A stretch of DNA of 64,000 nt from JAUILH01 sp965230535 (GTDB lineage Bacteria; Bacteroidota; Bacteroidia; Flavobacteriales_D; JAUILH01), in NCBI GenBank assembly GCA_965230535.1, contig OZ246009.1:124001-188000 (forward strand). The letters run 5' to 3'. A program made the position numbers and the translations under genes. Of this stretch, positions 1 through 10,000 are shown one piece after another (the stretch's first letter is position 1; each line of letters opens with the position of its first letter). Under the pieces are notes generated by a model. It was not told the DNA's origin. It made no database searches and worked only from the letters and a program-made list of their open reading frames with translations.

Positions 1-47
1 TTGACGGGCAAACCTATGTTGGTGAACGTCTGATCATTCAACATTAA
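1..47 (+). CDS. C-terminal tail of a T9SS type A sorting-domain protein (cut by left edge)
   Basis: The frame beginning at base 3 reads DGQTYVGERLIIQH and then stops with TAA at 45-47. A tail of the form 'TYVxERLIIQ' ending in a short basic or hydrophobic stretch is how T9SS type A sorting domains end; the complete example at 40056-41642 ends in 'FTERLVIQ'. Only the last 14 residues lie in the window, so the passenger domain is unknown. A good terminator follows at 65-95, which supports this being a real gene end. Confidence 0.6.
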   Translation, partial: DGQTYVGERLIIQH

Positions 48-64
48 CATTTAATACACAAACG

Positions 65-95
65 AAACAAGCGTCAAACAAAGGCGCTTGTTTTT
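65..95 (+). terminator. Rho-independent terminator
   Basis: The arms AAACAAGCG (65-73) and CGCTTGTTT (85-93) form a 9-bp stem with an 11-nt loop, followed by a T run to 95. It lies 17 bases after the stop of the left-edge gene. Confidence 0.75.
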
Positions 96-250
96 GTTTG
101 AAGCCATGGGAACATCATATAGTCTAAGTTAAATCTACATTTTTCGTGTACACCCTTTTAGGCCAATTTGCTAAGGCAAAACCTTAAAAACTAAACCCGT
201 TCGCCGAATTTTAAATGGGCTTAGGCGCGAAAATTGTAGATTTATCCCTG

Positions 251-2209
251 ATGCGCCAATTTACTTACACATCAATACTGCTTCTGCTTGCGCTTTCTTT
301 TAATTTGGGTGCGCAGGAAAACCTGGTCCCAAACCCAAGTTTTGAAGAGTTCACTGATTGTCCTAAAGACATTTCTCATAAACTCCAGGCAGGCGATCTC
401 ATCATTCCTCATTGGTATACACCCAGCAAGGGTTCTCCCGATTACTACAATAGCTGTTCTAAGAGCTATAAATCCAGAACAGGAAAGAACTGGATTGGTG
501 ACCTGAACCCTGAAAAAGGAGAGGCCTATATTGGTTTACTGGTAGAAGATGAAGTCCGCGAATACATTCAGGTTAAATTAAAATCGCCTCTTAAGGCAGG
601 ACATGTTTACGACCTGGAAATGCTGATCGGTAGAGCGAGCAATACGACCTCAGCCACAGATAATATTGGTCTTTTATTCACTCACGACAAAATCTTAAAG
701 AACAGCTATGACAATTTATTTGCACATGCTTCTTTTGAGTTGAGTGATGATGTGGAAGGCGCCTTGATTTCCGGATGGCAGGATTATCATGGAAGCTATA
801 CAGCTACCGGAGGAGAACAATATCTCACCATTGGAAATTTCTCCGTATCCAAAGAAGTTGAAAAAGTAAAGGGTGGGGAATACCACTACTGCTATTACTT
901 CTTCGATTTTATTTCTGTAATAGAGAAGTATGATTTTTCCGAACAAATAGATGAGCTCAATACCGTTTTTTATGCAAACGAATTCAGGAATTTGGTTTGG
1001 AATGGCGGATTTGAATACAGCAATAATTGTCGTCAACCGCTGATGGCCCTGCCTATTGAACCAAACACAGAAATTGCACCCTTTTGGCGAACATTAGGTA
1101 CCGGTACACCAGATGTGTTCATGCATTGTGAACAAAGTGATCAATCCGGTAAAAAAACCAAAGAAGATGCCAGCTATACGGGAAAAAATATGGCCGGATT
1201 TATAGCCTATCATGAAGGTGGTGGTGATTTGGGAAAGAACTATTCAGAGTACCTGTTGGGAAGTTTGAAAACGCCTTTGGAGGCAGAAAAAGATTACCAT
1301 ATCAGTTTTAGATTGAGATCATCAGATTTCTCAAGATATGCGGTAGAGAATATTGGCATCAGGTTTTTTAAAGAGGCCCCTTCAAAACTCGATTTTGATG
1401 TCATAGATGAACGCAGCGACATTCCTTATCCTTTTGATCATGAAATATCTTATAAAGATGGCTGGGTAAAAGTGGAAGGGAAGGTTCATGCACAGGGAGG
1501 AGAACAGTGTTTTGCCATTGGTCTGTATGGCGCACCAAACCCAAAAAGATATGATGTGTTTGAATCCGGTCAGTTCAATATCAAAGAACGTTCTGAAGAT
1601 TTGATATTGCCATATGCTTACTACTATGTGGATAATGTGACTGTGAGCGAAGATAGTCTCATGAGTAAAACGCGTTTTGAGGACCATCCGGAAAGCAATT
1701 ATGTGTTTCTGTTGGATCTTGGGAATTCCATGGCCGAAGACGGTAAACTCGACGGAGCCATCAAAAGTATGCAGGAGTTGTTATTACACCTAAAACCTGA
1801 AGACAAAGTGTCTCTGGTTGGCATGAGCAGTAAAGTGAAAATCCTTTTGGAGGAAATTTCGTCTAAGGATTTTGAGAAATTTGATCATGCCATCGATAAC
1901 CTTCACCCAAAAGGCAGTCCACAGCTCAATGACGGTCTAAATACAGGCGCGCAATTGGCCATAGATCTCGAGATTGAAGGCGGCAATAATCATTTTGTTG
2001 TTCTCAGTGATAAACAACTGGACCAAAAGAAGTGCGAAAAGATGATGTCGGAACTGAACAAAAGAGGCATCAACACACACATTCTTTTATTGGGTGATGA
2101 GGCTATGGAAGATTCTAATCCCAATAAGAATGAATTGGTGCACGTTCACCATCTTCCAAATGGCATTGGCATCAATAAACTCATCCAGATTTTAAAAGAG
2201 AATGATTAG
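251..2209 (+). CDS. Secreted two-repeat protein with C-terminal von Willebrand factor A-like domain
   Basis: The start is placed at ATG 251, where MRQFTYTSILLLLALS... makes a clean signal peptide ending in GAQ; the frame is open 12 codons further up but that only adds a non-signal extension. The 652-aa product has two copies of a module opening 'LVPNPSFEE..DCP' (about residue 25) and 'LVWNGGFEYSNNC' (about 255), each with 'GxPDxxxxC' and 'EYLLGSLKTPL/REYIQVKLKSPL' segments. This module precedes OmpA domains in many Bacteroidota proteins. Here the C-terminus (about 490-652) is instead VWA-like: 'VFLLDLGNSM' occupies the MIDAS strand position as DxGxS rather than DxSxS, and 'NHFVVLSDK' is a later strand. 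Probably a periplasmic or surface binding protein; the ligand is unknown. Confidence 0.7.
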   Translation: MRQFTYTSILLLLALSFNLGAQENLVPNPSFEEFTDCPKDISHKLQAGDLIIPHWYTPSKGSPDYYNSCSKSYKSRTGKNWIGDLNPEKGEAYIGLLVEDEVREYIQVKLKSPLKAGHVYDLEMLIGRASNTTSATDNIGLLFTHDKILKNSYDNLFAHASFELSDDVEGALISGWQDYHGSYTATGGEQYLTIGNFSVSKEVEKVKGGEYHYCYYFFDFISVIEKYDFSEQIDELNTVFYANEFRNLVWNGGFEYSNNCRQPLMALPIEPNTEIAPFWRTLGTGTPDVFMHCEQSDQSGKKTKEDASYTGKNMAGFIAYHEGGGDLGKNYSEYLLGSLKTPLEAEKDYHISFRLRSSDFSRYAVENIGIRFFKEAPSKLDFDVIDERSDIPYPFDHEISYKDGWVKVEGKVHAQGGEQCFAIGLYGAPNPKRYDVFESGQFNIKERSEDLILPYAYYYVDNVTVSEDSLMSKTRFEDHPESNYVFLLDLGNSMAEDGKLDGAIKSMQELLLHLKPEDKVSLVGMSSKVKILLEEISSKDFEKFDHAIDNLHPKGSPQLNDGLNTGAQLAIDLEIEGGNNHFVVLSDKQLDQKKCEKMMSELNKRGINTHILLLGDEAMEDSNPNKNELVHVHHLPNGIGINKLIQILKEND

Positions 2210-2214
2210 CTTTG
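2207..2214 (+). promoter_or_regulatory. Bacteroidota -7 box (TAGCTTTG) upstream of metB-like gene
   Basis: TAGCTTTG matches TAnnTTTG exactly. It overlaps the TAG stop of the preceding gene and lies 19 bases before ATG 2234. No clear -33 TTG was found at the usual spacing. Confidence 0.45.
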
Positions 2215-2233
2215 TATAGAATTGAAGAGAACA

Positions 2234-3373
2234 ATGAAATTTGCCACTAAAGCGATCCACGCTGGCGTTCATGCAGATGAGGCGACTGGCGCAATTATGA
2301 CTCCAATTTATCAGACGTCTACCTATGTTCAGGAAGGAGTTGGGAATCATAAGGGTTATGAGTACAGCAGAACAGGAAACCCAACCAGAAATGCTTTGGA
2401 AAATAACATTGCAGCATTGGAAAACGGGAAGTACGGTGCTTGCTTTGGATCAGGATTGGCAGCAATCGATTGTTTGATCAAAATGTTGAATCCCGGAGAT
2501 GAGGTGATCTCAACGAACGATTTGTACGGTGGAACCTACCGAATATTTAACACAATTTTTGCCAAGTACGGCATCAAGTTTCATTTCGTTGGTATGGAAA
2601 ATGCCAACGACATTGAAAGCTACATCAACGAAAACACAAAACTGATTTGGGTGGAAACACCAACCAACCCAATGATGAATATCATCGATATTGAAGCCAT
2701 TGCAGCTATCAAAAAAGGAAGAGATATCATGCTGGCTGTAGACAATACTTTTGCTACCCCATATCTTCAGCGTCCTTTGGATCTGGGAGCAGACATTGTT
2801 ATGCATTCGGTTACCAAATATTTAGGAGGTCACTCAGACGTGGTAATGGGAGCTTTAGTAACAGCTGATAAAGACATTGCAGATGAGATGTACCGTATTC
2901 AAAACAGCAGTGGAGCTGTGTGCGGACCACAAGATTCCTTCTTAGTTCTTAGAGGAATTAAAACGCTTCATTTAAGAATTCAAAGGCACTGTGAAAACGG
3001 AAAGAAGATTGCCGAATTTCTGAAAACTCACCCAAAAGTGGATAAAGTATACTGGCCAGGTTTCCCCGAACACCCTAATCATGAGGTTGCTAAGCGACAA
3101 ATGGACGATTTTGGTGGAATGATCTCGTTTACCCTGGTTGGAAATCAGCTATCTGATGCACTTAAAGTGGTTGAGAATTTAAAAGTATTTAGCCTGGCTG
3201 AATCTCTTGGTGGTGTTGAATCACTTGCGGGACATCCGGCGACAATGACACATGCTTCAATTCCAAAAGAAGAAAGAGAAAAAACCGGTGTGGTAGATTC
3301 ACTGATTAGATTGAGTGTTGGAGTGGAAGATGCAGATGATTTAATAGCAGACCTTAATCAAACCCTTAGTTAA
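2234..3373 (+). CDS. Cystathionine gamma-synthase / gamma-lyase family PLP enzyme
   Basis: A 379-aa Cys/Met-metabolism PLP enzyme. Hallmarks are 'YEYSRTGNPTR' near residue 45, 'ATPYLQRPLDLGADIVMHS' before the Schiff-base lysine in 'SVTKY' (Lys195), and the C-terminal 'SLGGVESLAGHPATMTH' signature. The family moves or removes groups at the gamma carbon of homoserine esters or cystathionine in methionine and cysteine interconversion. Sequence alone does not separate synthase (MetB), lyase or O-succinylhomoserine sulfhydrylase; synthase is the usual label for close Bacteroidota relatives. The start is ATG 2234 rather than the in-frame TTG at 2222: AAGAGA sits just before it. One base separates its stop from the KtrA start, so the two are probably cotranscribed. 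Confidence 0.85.
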   Translation: MKFATKAIHAGVHADEATGAIMTPIYQTSTYVQEGVGNHKGYEYSRTGNPTRNALENNIAALENGKYGACFGSGLAAIDCLIKMLNPGDEVISTNDLYGGTYRIFNTIFAKYGIKFHFVGMENANDIESYINENTKLIWVETPTNPMMNIIDIEAIAAIKKGRDIMLAVDNTFATPYLQRPLDLGADIVMHSVTKYLGGHSDVVMGALVTADKDIADEMYRIQNSSGAVCGPQDSFLVLRGIKTLHLRIQRHCENGKKIAEFLKTHPKVDKVYWPGFPEHPNHEVAKRQMDDFGGMISFTLVGNQLSDALKVVENLKVFSLAESLGGVESLAGHPATMTHASIPKEEREKTGVVDSLIRLSVGVEDADDLIADLNQTLS

Positions 3374-3374
3374 A

Positions 3375-4070
3375 ATGAAAGCGCATAAATTTTTGGTAGT
3401 TGGAGTTGGCAGATACGGAAGTTCTATCGCCAGAAAATTGGCCGAAAAGGGCGCTGAAGTCTATGCTTTCGACTTAAAGGAGAGTAAAATAGAAGCCATT
3501 AAGGATGAGGTGGCAATGGCTGTGACTCTGGACTCAACCGACATCAAAGCACTTCAAACACAAAATGTGACAGACGTGGATGCCGCAGTAGTATCCATTG
3601 GAGAAAATTTTGAGGCTGTGATGCTTACCAGTGTGCATTTAATGGACATGGGAATTAAGCGTGTAATAGCCAGAGCACACGGCAAGCAGCAGATCAGTAT
3701 TCTTAAAAAACTGGGCGTTGAAGAGATTCTAAGTCCGGAAGATGAGGTAGCAGATGCCGTAACAGAGCAGCTCATTAACCCAAGTGTGATCTCGTTTCTT
3801 CAGCTTCCTGATAACTATGAAATTGCGGAGATTATGGCTCCCCGTGCAGTTGAAAACAGAAGTATTCAGGACATTGATTTGCGTAATAAGTACCAGCTTA
3901 CTTTGGTTACCATTAAACGAGAGTTTAAGGTTGAGAAAAAGGGTGAAACCATTGTTGAGCAGCACGTTTTAGGTGTTCCCAATTCGGAAACCGTGATCCA
4001 CGAAAAAGATACGCTGGTGGTTTTTGGAACGATGAAGGATGTTGAGCGTTTCATTCAGATCAACGAATAG
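3375..4070 (+). CDS. ktrA: KtrA/TrkA-type potassium channel regulatory subunit
   Basis: The 231-aa protein opens with an RCK (TrkA-N) Rossmann fold: 'VVGVGRYGSSIARKL' at residues 8-22 is the glycine-rich nucleotide loop, followed by an acidic strand end 'VYAFD'. The middle has 'VARAHGKQQISILKKLGVEEILSPE', typical of KtrA. Residues about 145-230 form a TrkA-C regulatory domain. The family is a cytoplasmic gating ring that binds ATP/ADP or NAD(H) and controls a KtrB-type K+ transporter. No ktrB neighbour exists in the window, so its partner must lie elsewhere. The gene follows the PLP enzyme after one base with no terminator between; the functional link, if any, is unclear. Confidence 0.88.
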   Translation: MKAHKFLVVGVGRYGSSIARKLAEKGAEVYAFDLKESKIEAIKDEVAMAVTLDSTDIKALQTQNVTDVDAAVVSIGENFEAVMLTSVHLMDMGIKRVIARAHGKQQISILKKLGVEEILSPEDEVADAVTEQLINPSVISFLQLPDNYEIAEIMAPRAVENRSIQDIDLRNKYQLTLVTIKREFKVEKKGETIVEQHVLGVPNSETVIHEKDTLVVFGTMKDVERFIQINE

Positions 4071-4185
4071 CATATCGAAAGTCTTCTTCACGACTAAGCC
4101 ACAGAATGGTTTAGCATGTTTCCATAAAAAACCTTAAATTGCAACTCCTCTACTACTTTGGGTTGTTGAAATTAATTATAATTTA

Positions 4186-6294
4186 ATGAAGAAGTTTACA
4201 CTAATGGTGGCGTGTGCAGCACTGCTTGGCTCCGCATATGCCCAAAATTCCGCGCCTCAGGATCCTGAGTATTGCGGAAGCAATAAACAAAGGGATCGCA
4301 TGTTTGATATGCATCCTACGTTTAGAGTTCAGGATAGCGTTGATCAGGCGGAATTCCAAAGAACATATGAGGACTATATGAGAGGATTGAGTTCCGGTGG
4401 AGAACGTGCATCTAAAATCATTCCTTTAGTAGTACACATTGTTCACTTAGGTGGTCAGGAGAACATCTCAGATGCACAGGTGTATGATGCCATTCGTATT
4501 TTGAACGAAGACTTTAGTATGTCTAATACGGATATTACAGATGTAGTATCAGGGTTTCAGGGCGTTGTAGGAAATCCGGATCTGGAGTTTAGATTGGCTA
4601 CTAAGGACAATAATGGAAATTGTCACAAAGGAATTACCAGAACGTATTCTAATACAACATACGATACGGGAATGGACTTTAATGGTCACCCAATTGTTGA
4701 TGCAGTAGAGGCTGAACATGGAAACTGGCCACAAAATAAATACATGAACGTATTTGTTTGTATCGATCCGGATGGTGCCGCAGGATATACCTTGAATCCA
4801 TCAGGGTGGTTGCCGGTAACCGGAATGTACGGAGGCATCTTTATTCGTCATACTTACTTTGGAAGTGTTGGAACAGGAAATTATGGTTTAGCGAGAGCGT
4901 TTTCTCATGAAGTAGGGCACTGGTTGAACCTGGCGCACCCTTGGGGACCAAACAACAACCCTGGTCAGGCAGGATCTTGTACTGATGATGATGGTGTAAC
5001 AGATACGCCTAATACCATCGGCTGGACAACTTGTAATCTAACCGGAACGACATGTGGTTCTTTAGATAACGTTCAGAATTTTATGGAGTATTCTTACTGT
5101 TCAAGAATGTTCACTGCTGGTCAGGCAGCCAGAATGAATACAGCTCTACAGGCTGGTCAGCCAGCAGATCGTCATAACTTATGGCAAACTTCTAATTTGA
5201 ATGCAACTGGCGTTTTAAATGCTAACCCGGGCTTGTGTGAAGTAGACTTTGAAGCGGATACTTACGTGATTTGTGCAGGTCAGTCGGTTGATTTCACAGA
5301 CGTTTCTTTCCACAATGCTTCTTCCTGGGATTGGACATTCACAGGAGGAACACCAGGCGTTTCTACAGATCAAAATCCAACAGGGATTGTTTATAATACT
5401 GCAGGATCTTATACGGTTGAATTAACTGCCGGAGACGGTTCTTCTCAAATGACTGAGACCAAAACTGCTTTGATTCACGTGTTACCTACAGATGCATTGC
5501 CGTTGCCACATTCAGAAGGATTTGAAAGTGTAACATCATTGCCAAACTCTGATTTCTTTGTTGAGAATAATGACAACGACAATACATGGGAAGTAACAAC
5601 TGCTGCTGCTCATACAGGGTCAAAATCTGCTTATATCAACAACAGTTTGGCTATGGAAGGAACCAAGGACGACTTAATCAGTAATACGCTTGATTTAAGT
5701 GGTTTGTCTGGTGTTACAGTGAGCTTTGATCACGCATTTGCTCAAAGAAACAGTGGAACACTGGACAAGTTAAGTTTCTATGTGTCTAACGACTGTGGAA
5801 ATACTTGGGCGGTTCGTAAAAACCTGTCTGGAACTGCACTGTCTACAGCTGGTTTTAGCAACGGAAATTTCGTTCCTAACTCAACTCAATGGGAGCATAC
5901 AGATGTTACCAATATCTCAAACTCTTATCTGACGCCAAGTTTCAGATATAGATTTGAGTTTTCAAGTGATGGCGGAAACAACATCTATCTGGATGACATC
6001 AACTTGTCCGGTCCATTAGGAACACCAATCATTACAGATGAGTCTATCGCTTTGGTACTTTACCCAAATCCGGCAGATGACAATATCAGCATCCGTTTTG
6101 ATGTACCGTCCAGCCAAAACGTGGCAGTAAGCCTGAAAGATATGTTAGGGCGTACGGTTGCAAACGTAATGAATACTACAACCAGCGGTCACCAGAGAAT
6201 TGACTGGAATACCAGCGCATTAAGTGCAGGTGTTTACCATGTGAATATCGTTATTGGCGACCAGCAGGTGAGCAAAAGAATCGTGATTAAATAA
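4186..6294 (+). CDS. Secreted M43 (pappalysin-like) zinc metalloprotease with T9SS type A sorting domain
   Basis: The 702-aa precursor has a signal peptide ending 'GSAYAQ'. The catalytic domain carries HEVGHWLNLAH (His241, Glu242, His245, His251), the extended HExxHxxGxxH-type zinc motif, with Leu-Asn where many metzincins have a glycine. A Met-turn candidate is 'NFMEYS', and paired cysteines occur as in family M43. A PKD-like domain follows (about 370-435, 'SWDWTFTGG'), then a jelly-roll or MAM-like region with 'SFDHAF' and 'YLDDINLS', and finally a type A sorting domain ('VLYPNPADDN' ... 'VSKRIVIK'). It is expected to be secreted by T9SS and attached to the surface or released, digesting external protein. 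A strong terminator follows. No exact -7 box was found upstream. Confidence 0.9.
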   Translation: MKKFTLMVACAALLGSAYAQNSAPQDPEYCGSNKQRDRMFDMHPTFRVQDSVDQAEFQRTYEDYMRGLSSGGERASKIIPLVVHIVHLGGQENISDAQVYDAIRILNEDFSMSNTDITDVVSGFQGVVGNPDLEFRLATKDNNGNCHKGITRTYSNTTYDTGMDFNGHPIVDAVEAEHGNWPQNKYMNVFVCIDPDGAAGYTLNPSGWLPVTGMYGGIFIRHTYFGSVGTGNYGLARAFSHEVGHWLNLAHPWGPNNNPGQAGSCTDDDGVTDTPNTIGWTTCNLTGTTCGSLDNVQNFMEYSYCSRMFTAGQAARMNTALQAGQPADRHNLWQTSNLNATGVLNANPGLCEVDFEADTYVICAGQSVDFTDVSFHNASSWDWTFTGGTPGVSTDQNPTGIVYNTAGSYTVELTAGDGSSQMTETKTALIHVLPTDALPLPHSEGFESVTSLPNSDFFVENNDNDNTWEVTTAAAHTGSKSAYINNSLAMEGTKDDLISNTLDLSGLSGVTVSFDHAFAQRNSGTLDKLSFYVSNDCGNTWAVRKNLSGTALSTAGFSNGNFVPNSTQWEHTDVTNISNSYLTPSFRYRFEFSSDGGNNIYLDDINLSGPLGTPIITDESIALVLYPNPADDNISIRFDVPSSQNVAVSLKDMLGRTVANVMNTTTSGHQRIDWNTSALSAGVYHVNIVIGDQQVSKRIVIK

Positions 6295-6305
6295 ATCTCG
6301 ACTCA

Positions 6306-6428
6306 TTAAGATTTTAAAGGGCTCCGATATTTCGGGGCCCTTTTTTGTTTCTTCCCATCCAAGAGTTGGCTGAGTTTTCGTTCTCTGATGATTCTGATGT
6401 AGTCTTCTAATGTTGTAATTTTTTCCAT
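6306..6428 (-). CDS. Possible 40-aa basic small protein
   Basis: An ATG at 6428 (minus) opens a 40-codon frame: MEKITTLEDYIRIIRERKLS then QLLDGKKQKRAPKYRSPLKS. It has an amphipathic helix-like first half and a lysine/arginine-rich second half. It lies between two convergent genes, and its 3' end runs through the hairpin that terminates the metalloprotease gene. The codons look ordinary and the N-terminal half reads like real protein, but the tail is encoded by the terminator, which argues for a decayed or accidental frame. I do not recognise it. Confidence 0.3.
   Translation of the reverse strand: MEKITTLEDYIRIIRERKLSQLLDGKKQKRAPKYRSPLKS
6316..6346 (+). terminator. Rho-independent terminator after the M43 protease
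   Basis: The stem GGGCTCCGA (6319-6327) / TCGGGGCCC (6332-6340) has one G-U pair and a 4-nt loop, and is followed by six Ts. Flanking AAA/TTT pairs lengthen it. Confidence 0.85.
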
Positions 6429-6490
6429 GATATAAATAATTTAAATACTCTATTTATACTGGATTTTTTCGAAAAGTTTAAAAAACTTTA

Positions 6491-7060
6491 TCAGAACATA
6501 TTGATGAAAGTCTGGATCTTTTTCCCGGCATTTTTTTGAACCATTTTGGTATACCTTTCAAGAAAGTCGTCATCTTCTTGGTCTTCACTTTGTATAATAG
6601 AAGAAACCAGTTCATTGTCTTTAAAGTAGAGCCTGATTTCCTCCACTGGTTTATCAGGATACTCAAACTTGTAGTAATAAAAGATCAATTGACCTTCTTC
6701 AAAAAGATACTCCTCGTAGAGTTGATAAGTTGACTCTGTTTTTGCCACAACTTTACTGAGCATGGTAGCAGGATCTACCTCCATGGATTCGGCCATTCCC
6801 GGATCATCTGTGTGCCAATATGCCTCACGCTTTTGGTATTCTCCAACTGCTCGCCATGGTTGATTATTTGCGTTAATGACGACTTCACTTTTATAGAATC
6901 CGCAGTAGTCGTACTCTTCTTCAAGCTCGTTGCACTCTTTGATTCGTTTGTTTACTTGCTTATAAACATCTCTGATATGCTGTACGTCTTCTTGGGCATA
7001 GGCTTGAAAATTTGATAGAAGTCCAAATAAGCCGAATAAAAATATCAAAGATTTGATCAT
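6491..7060 (-). CDS. Secreted protein of unknown function, last gene of the CHAT operon
   Basis: The 189-aa product has a signal peptide (MIKSLIFLFGLFGLLSNFQA, cut near 'YAQ'). The rest is acidic and rich in Tyr/Glu with no motif I recognise. 'RLYFKDNELV' and 'QLIFYYYKFEYPD' look like beta-strands of a small lipocalin- or cystatin-like fold, but that is only an impression. It starts 19 bases after the TPR-CHAT stop on the same strand, so it is most likely translated from the same transcript. Function unknown; the context suggests a periplasmic accessory of the TPR-CHAT protein. Confidence 0.7.
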   Translation of the reverse strand: MIKSLIFLFGLFGLLSNFQAYAQEDVQHIRDVYKQVNKRIKECNELEEEYDYCGFYKSEVVINANNQPWRAVGEYQKREAYWHTDDPGMAESMEVDPATMLSKVVAKTESTYQLYEEYLFEEGQLIFYYYKFEYPDKPVEEIRLYFKDNELVSSIIQSEDQEDDDFLERYTKMVQKNAGKKIQTFINMF

Positions 7061-7079
7061 GTTATTGTAGTTAAGTTAA

Positions 7080-10000
7080 TTATTCAATTAATGTAAATGC
7101 GGCCCAAAAATAAGGGTCGTATTTTTTTGACATGGTGTTTTGAGCTGTTCTAAATGCTTCACGAATGTTATTTTTTGATAGTAATTCATTATAGAATAGG
7201 GTCATAAACTCCATGGTTGCCTTATCTGGAATTTGCCAAAGGCTCATAATAATTTTTTCTGCTCCTGCAATTTTACAGGCACGTTGGAGCCCAAATACCC
7301 CCTCGTTGTCAACAATGTCACCAAGACCGGTTTCGCATGCCGAAAGGACTATAAGTTGAACATTTTCAAGATTTAGATTTGTCAGTTCATTGGCCGTTAA
7401 GATCCCATCTCCTTTTGGAGATTCTGAAGATTTGCAATGCTCATTGGCACCAGAAAAAATCAACCCGGATCGGTCCATTGGATCATTGCTTATACTTAAA
7501 AAGCTTTGACCTATATTTCCGGCCCTAAATTCGATTGGTTCTTCAATTTGCTCTGATGACTTTTTTAGACTTTCTGAAATATTGTCCGGGTGTTTGAAGA
7601 AAAAACCATGACTTGCAACATGAATCAGTGTGAATTCATTTGCCTGTGCTTTAAAGGAGGCCTCTGTGGCTTCATGACTTGTCATTGTTTTGATTGCGTA
7701 TTGGTCTTGCGGCCAATTATTTGAAATGTTGGAAACTTCCTCAAGTGTTCCGGGGAGGTATGCCCAATCTTTATCACAAGATGAGTTCTCTTTTGAGTAT
7801 CGAATACCACCATACAATAATAGAGAGGGATTTGTTAAAGCGGGATCTTCTTTTCTATTTAATATCTCTGCTGTACTGGAAAGCTGAATCATTGTGTACA
7901 TCTGAGACAACCTTTTTCCATGATGATTAATCAATGCTGTAATTGAGACGCGATTTAACGCACCTACAGGTGAGTAATATACAAGACCTATTTTATGAGA
8001 ACTCAAAAGAGAATCAATTTTTGCCCAGGCTAAATCGTAAAGGGCGGTTCCGTTGTATAAGTCATTAGTTGTTTCCAGAGTGGACTTGCTGCTGTTATTC
8101 AACTGTGTATTGATGTCTTCTTCGTTACAAATTTTGAGAAGAACAGGTCGTCTTTTGTTTTGAAGAATGACCATAGCAGCATAATATGTTGTGTTACTTG
8201 TATCATGTTTTTCCTGATACCTGATAAATTCAACCGCAGCCTCTCCTGACTCTAATTTGTTCTGAATTCGTTCAAAGTGATTGTTGATACTTGAAGAAAA
8301 ACTCAGATCTGTGTCTTTTGCCAGAATTCTTTCAAGGGAGTCTGAAGTGACTTGATAGCGTTGTCTGTCTGTCTGTGTGAGAGAATAATCTCTCGCTTTT
8401 TCTCTTGCTTTCAACCAGGTAGCATACCTTGCTTGTTTATCAGTATCACTTGAATGGAGTATTTTCTGTTTAAGCTTGACCGCTGACTGCAACAAAAGGC
8501 CTTTGTACTTAATGGCCAATTCAAATAAGTGATTTTGATTTTCAATAGAGCTGTCATAATCACTGATAAACACATGATTTAGTCCAAGTAACTCTTCTTG
8601 AAAAGTCCTTAAATAATTTAGTTTTTCTGACTCTATTAGCTTAGGAAAATTAATTTCTAACTCGTAATTGATGATATCGACCAGAATGTTTGAATAATAC
8701 CGGGAAGAGTCTAATTCATTATTCCTGAAATAAACATAGGTAAGTGATATGATTCCGTTTTTATAAAACTCCTGAGCACCCAATTCTTTGGCCAATTGGC
8801 ATCCTTCATTATAATATTGAATTGCTTTTTTTGTATCACTCGATAAATAGCAGTGACCTAAATTGATCAGGTTACCTGCAATGGAAACTTGTCTTTTTAG
8901 TCTGCGATTTATCTTTAGGCTTTCAGAATGAAACTCTATACCCTTGGCATCATCAAAATGATATAGATTCCCTATGTCGTTATACACATCTGCTAATCCT
9001 GCATCATCACCCATCTCCTCATACTTTCTCATACTCTCAAGCTTGTAGTATATAACGCTGTCTAAGTCAATGTCTTCATATATGAGCGAAAGATTGTATA
9101 AAGACATAGTGGTTTGTCTGTCGTAATTAATCTCTTTTGATATTTTAAGTGCTTTTTTAGAGTAGGAAATCGCTTTTTCATTGTCGCCCAATTCCCAGTA
9201 TGTTGTACCTAAATTGTTGTAGGTAACCACTATTTCTGACGTGTTGGCGTTTATTTGAGCAGTTTTAAGACTCATTTGGTATAGTTCCAACGCTTTTCCA
9301 AATTGTCCAAGTGCTGAATAGGATCGGGCCAGGTTGTTTTGTTCAGAAGAAATACCAATAAGATCCTGCTCTTGCTTAAAAATACTATAGGCATTTTTAT
9401 GGTGTACGATGGCTTCTTTGTATTTGCCCAAATCATAGTTTATCACACCAAGTTCTTGATAAACAGTGGCCAAAGATGTTAAGCTTAGTTCGGGGATTTT
9501 AAGTTGTTTGTTTAAAATATTTATAGCCTCATCGTACTTTCCCAATAGAGTGTATGCCTTTGCTCTGAATTGAATGATCTCACATTTTGCGTTCACATCA
9601 TCTATAAAAACCATAAGCTCGAAAGCTCTATTGAATAAGCTGTCCGATAGTTTGTATAACCCAGCCTCTGCACTTGAATAAGCTTGGTAACCAGTTATAG
9701 CGAAATCTGCGAAAGGGTTAGCTTCTAGGTCAATTCCTTTCTTTGACTGTTCAAGTGCTTTTATGGCTGCAATGTGATCATTTTCGAACAAATAGGCCGA
9801 TCCCAGGTAGAAGTTTCCTAAAGCAATTGAGGTTATTGGAAGAGATGTTTCCTGTTCACGAACAGGCTCTTCCAAAAGTTCTATAATGGAACGATATTTT
9901 CCGGTATTGGTATAGACCTGGGCAAGCTGAAGACGCTGTTCAAAAGCGGTTTCCTTATATCCAGCAAGCTCATTGGCTTTAATGCTTAGCACGTTGTATT

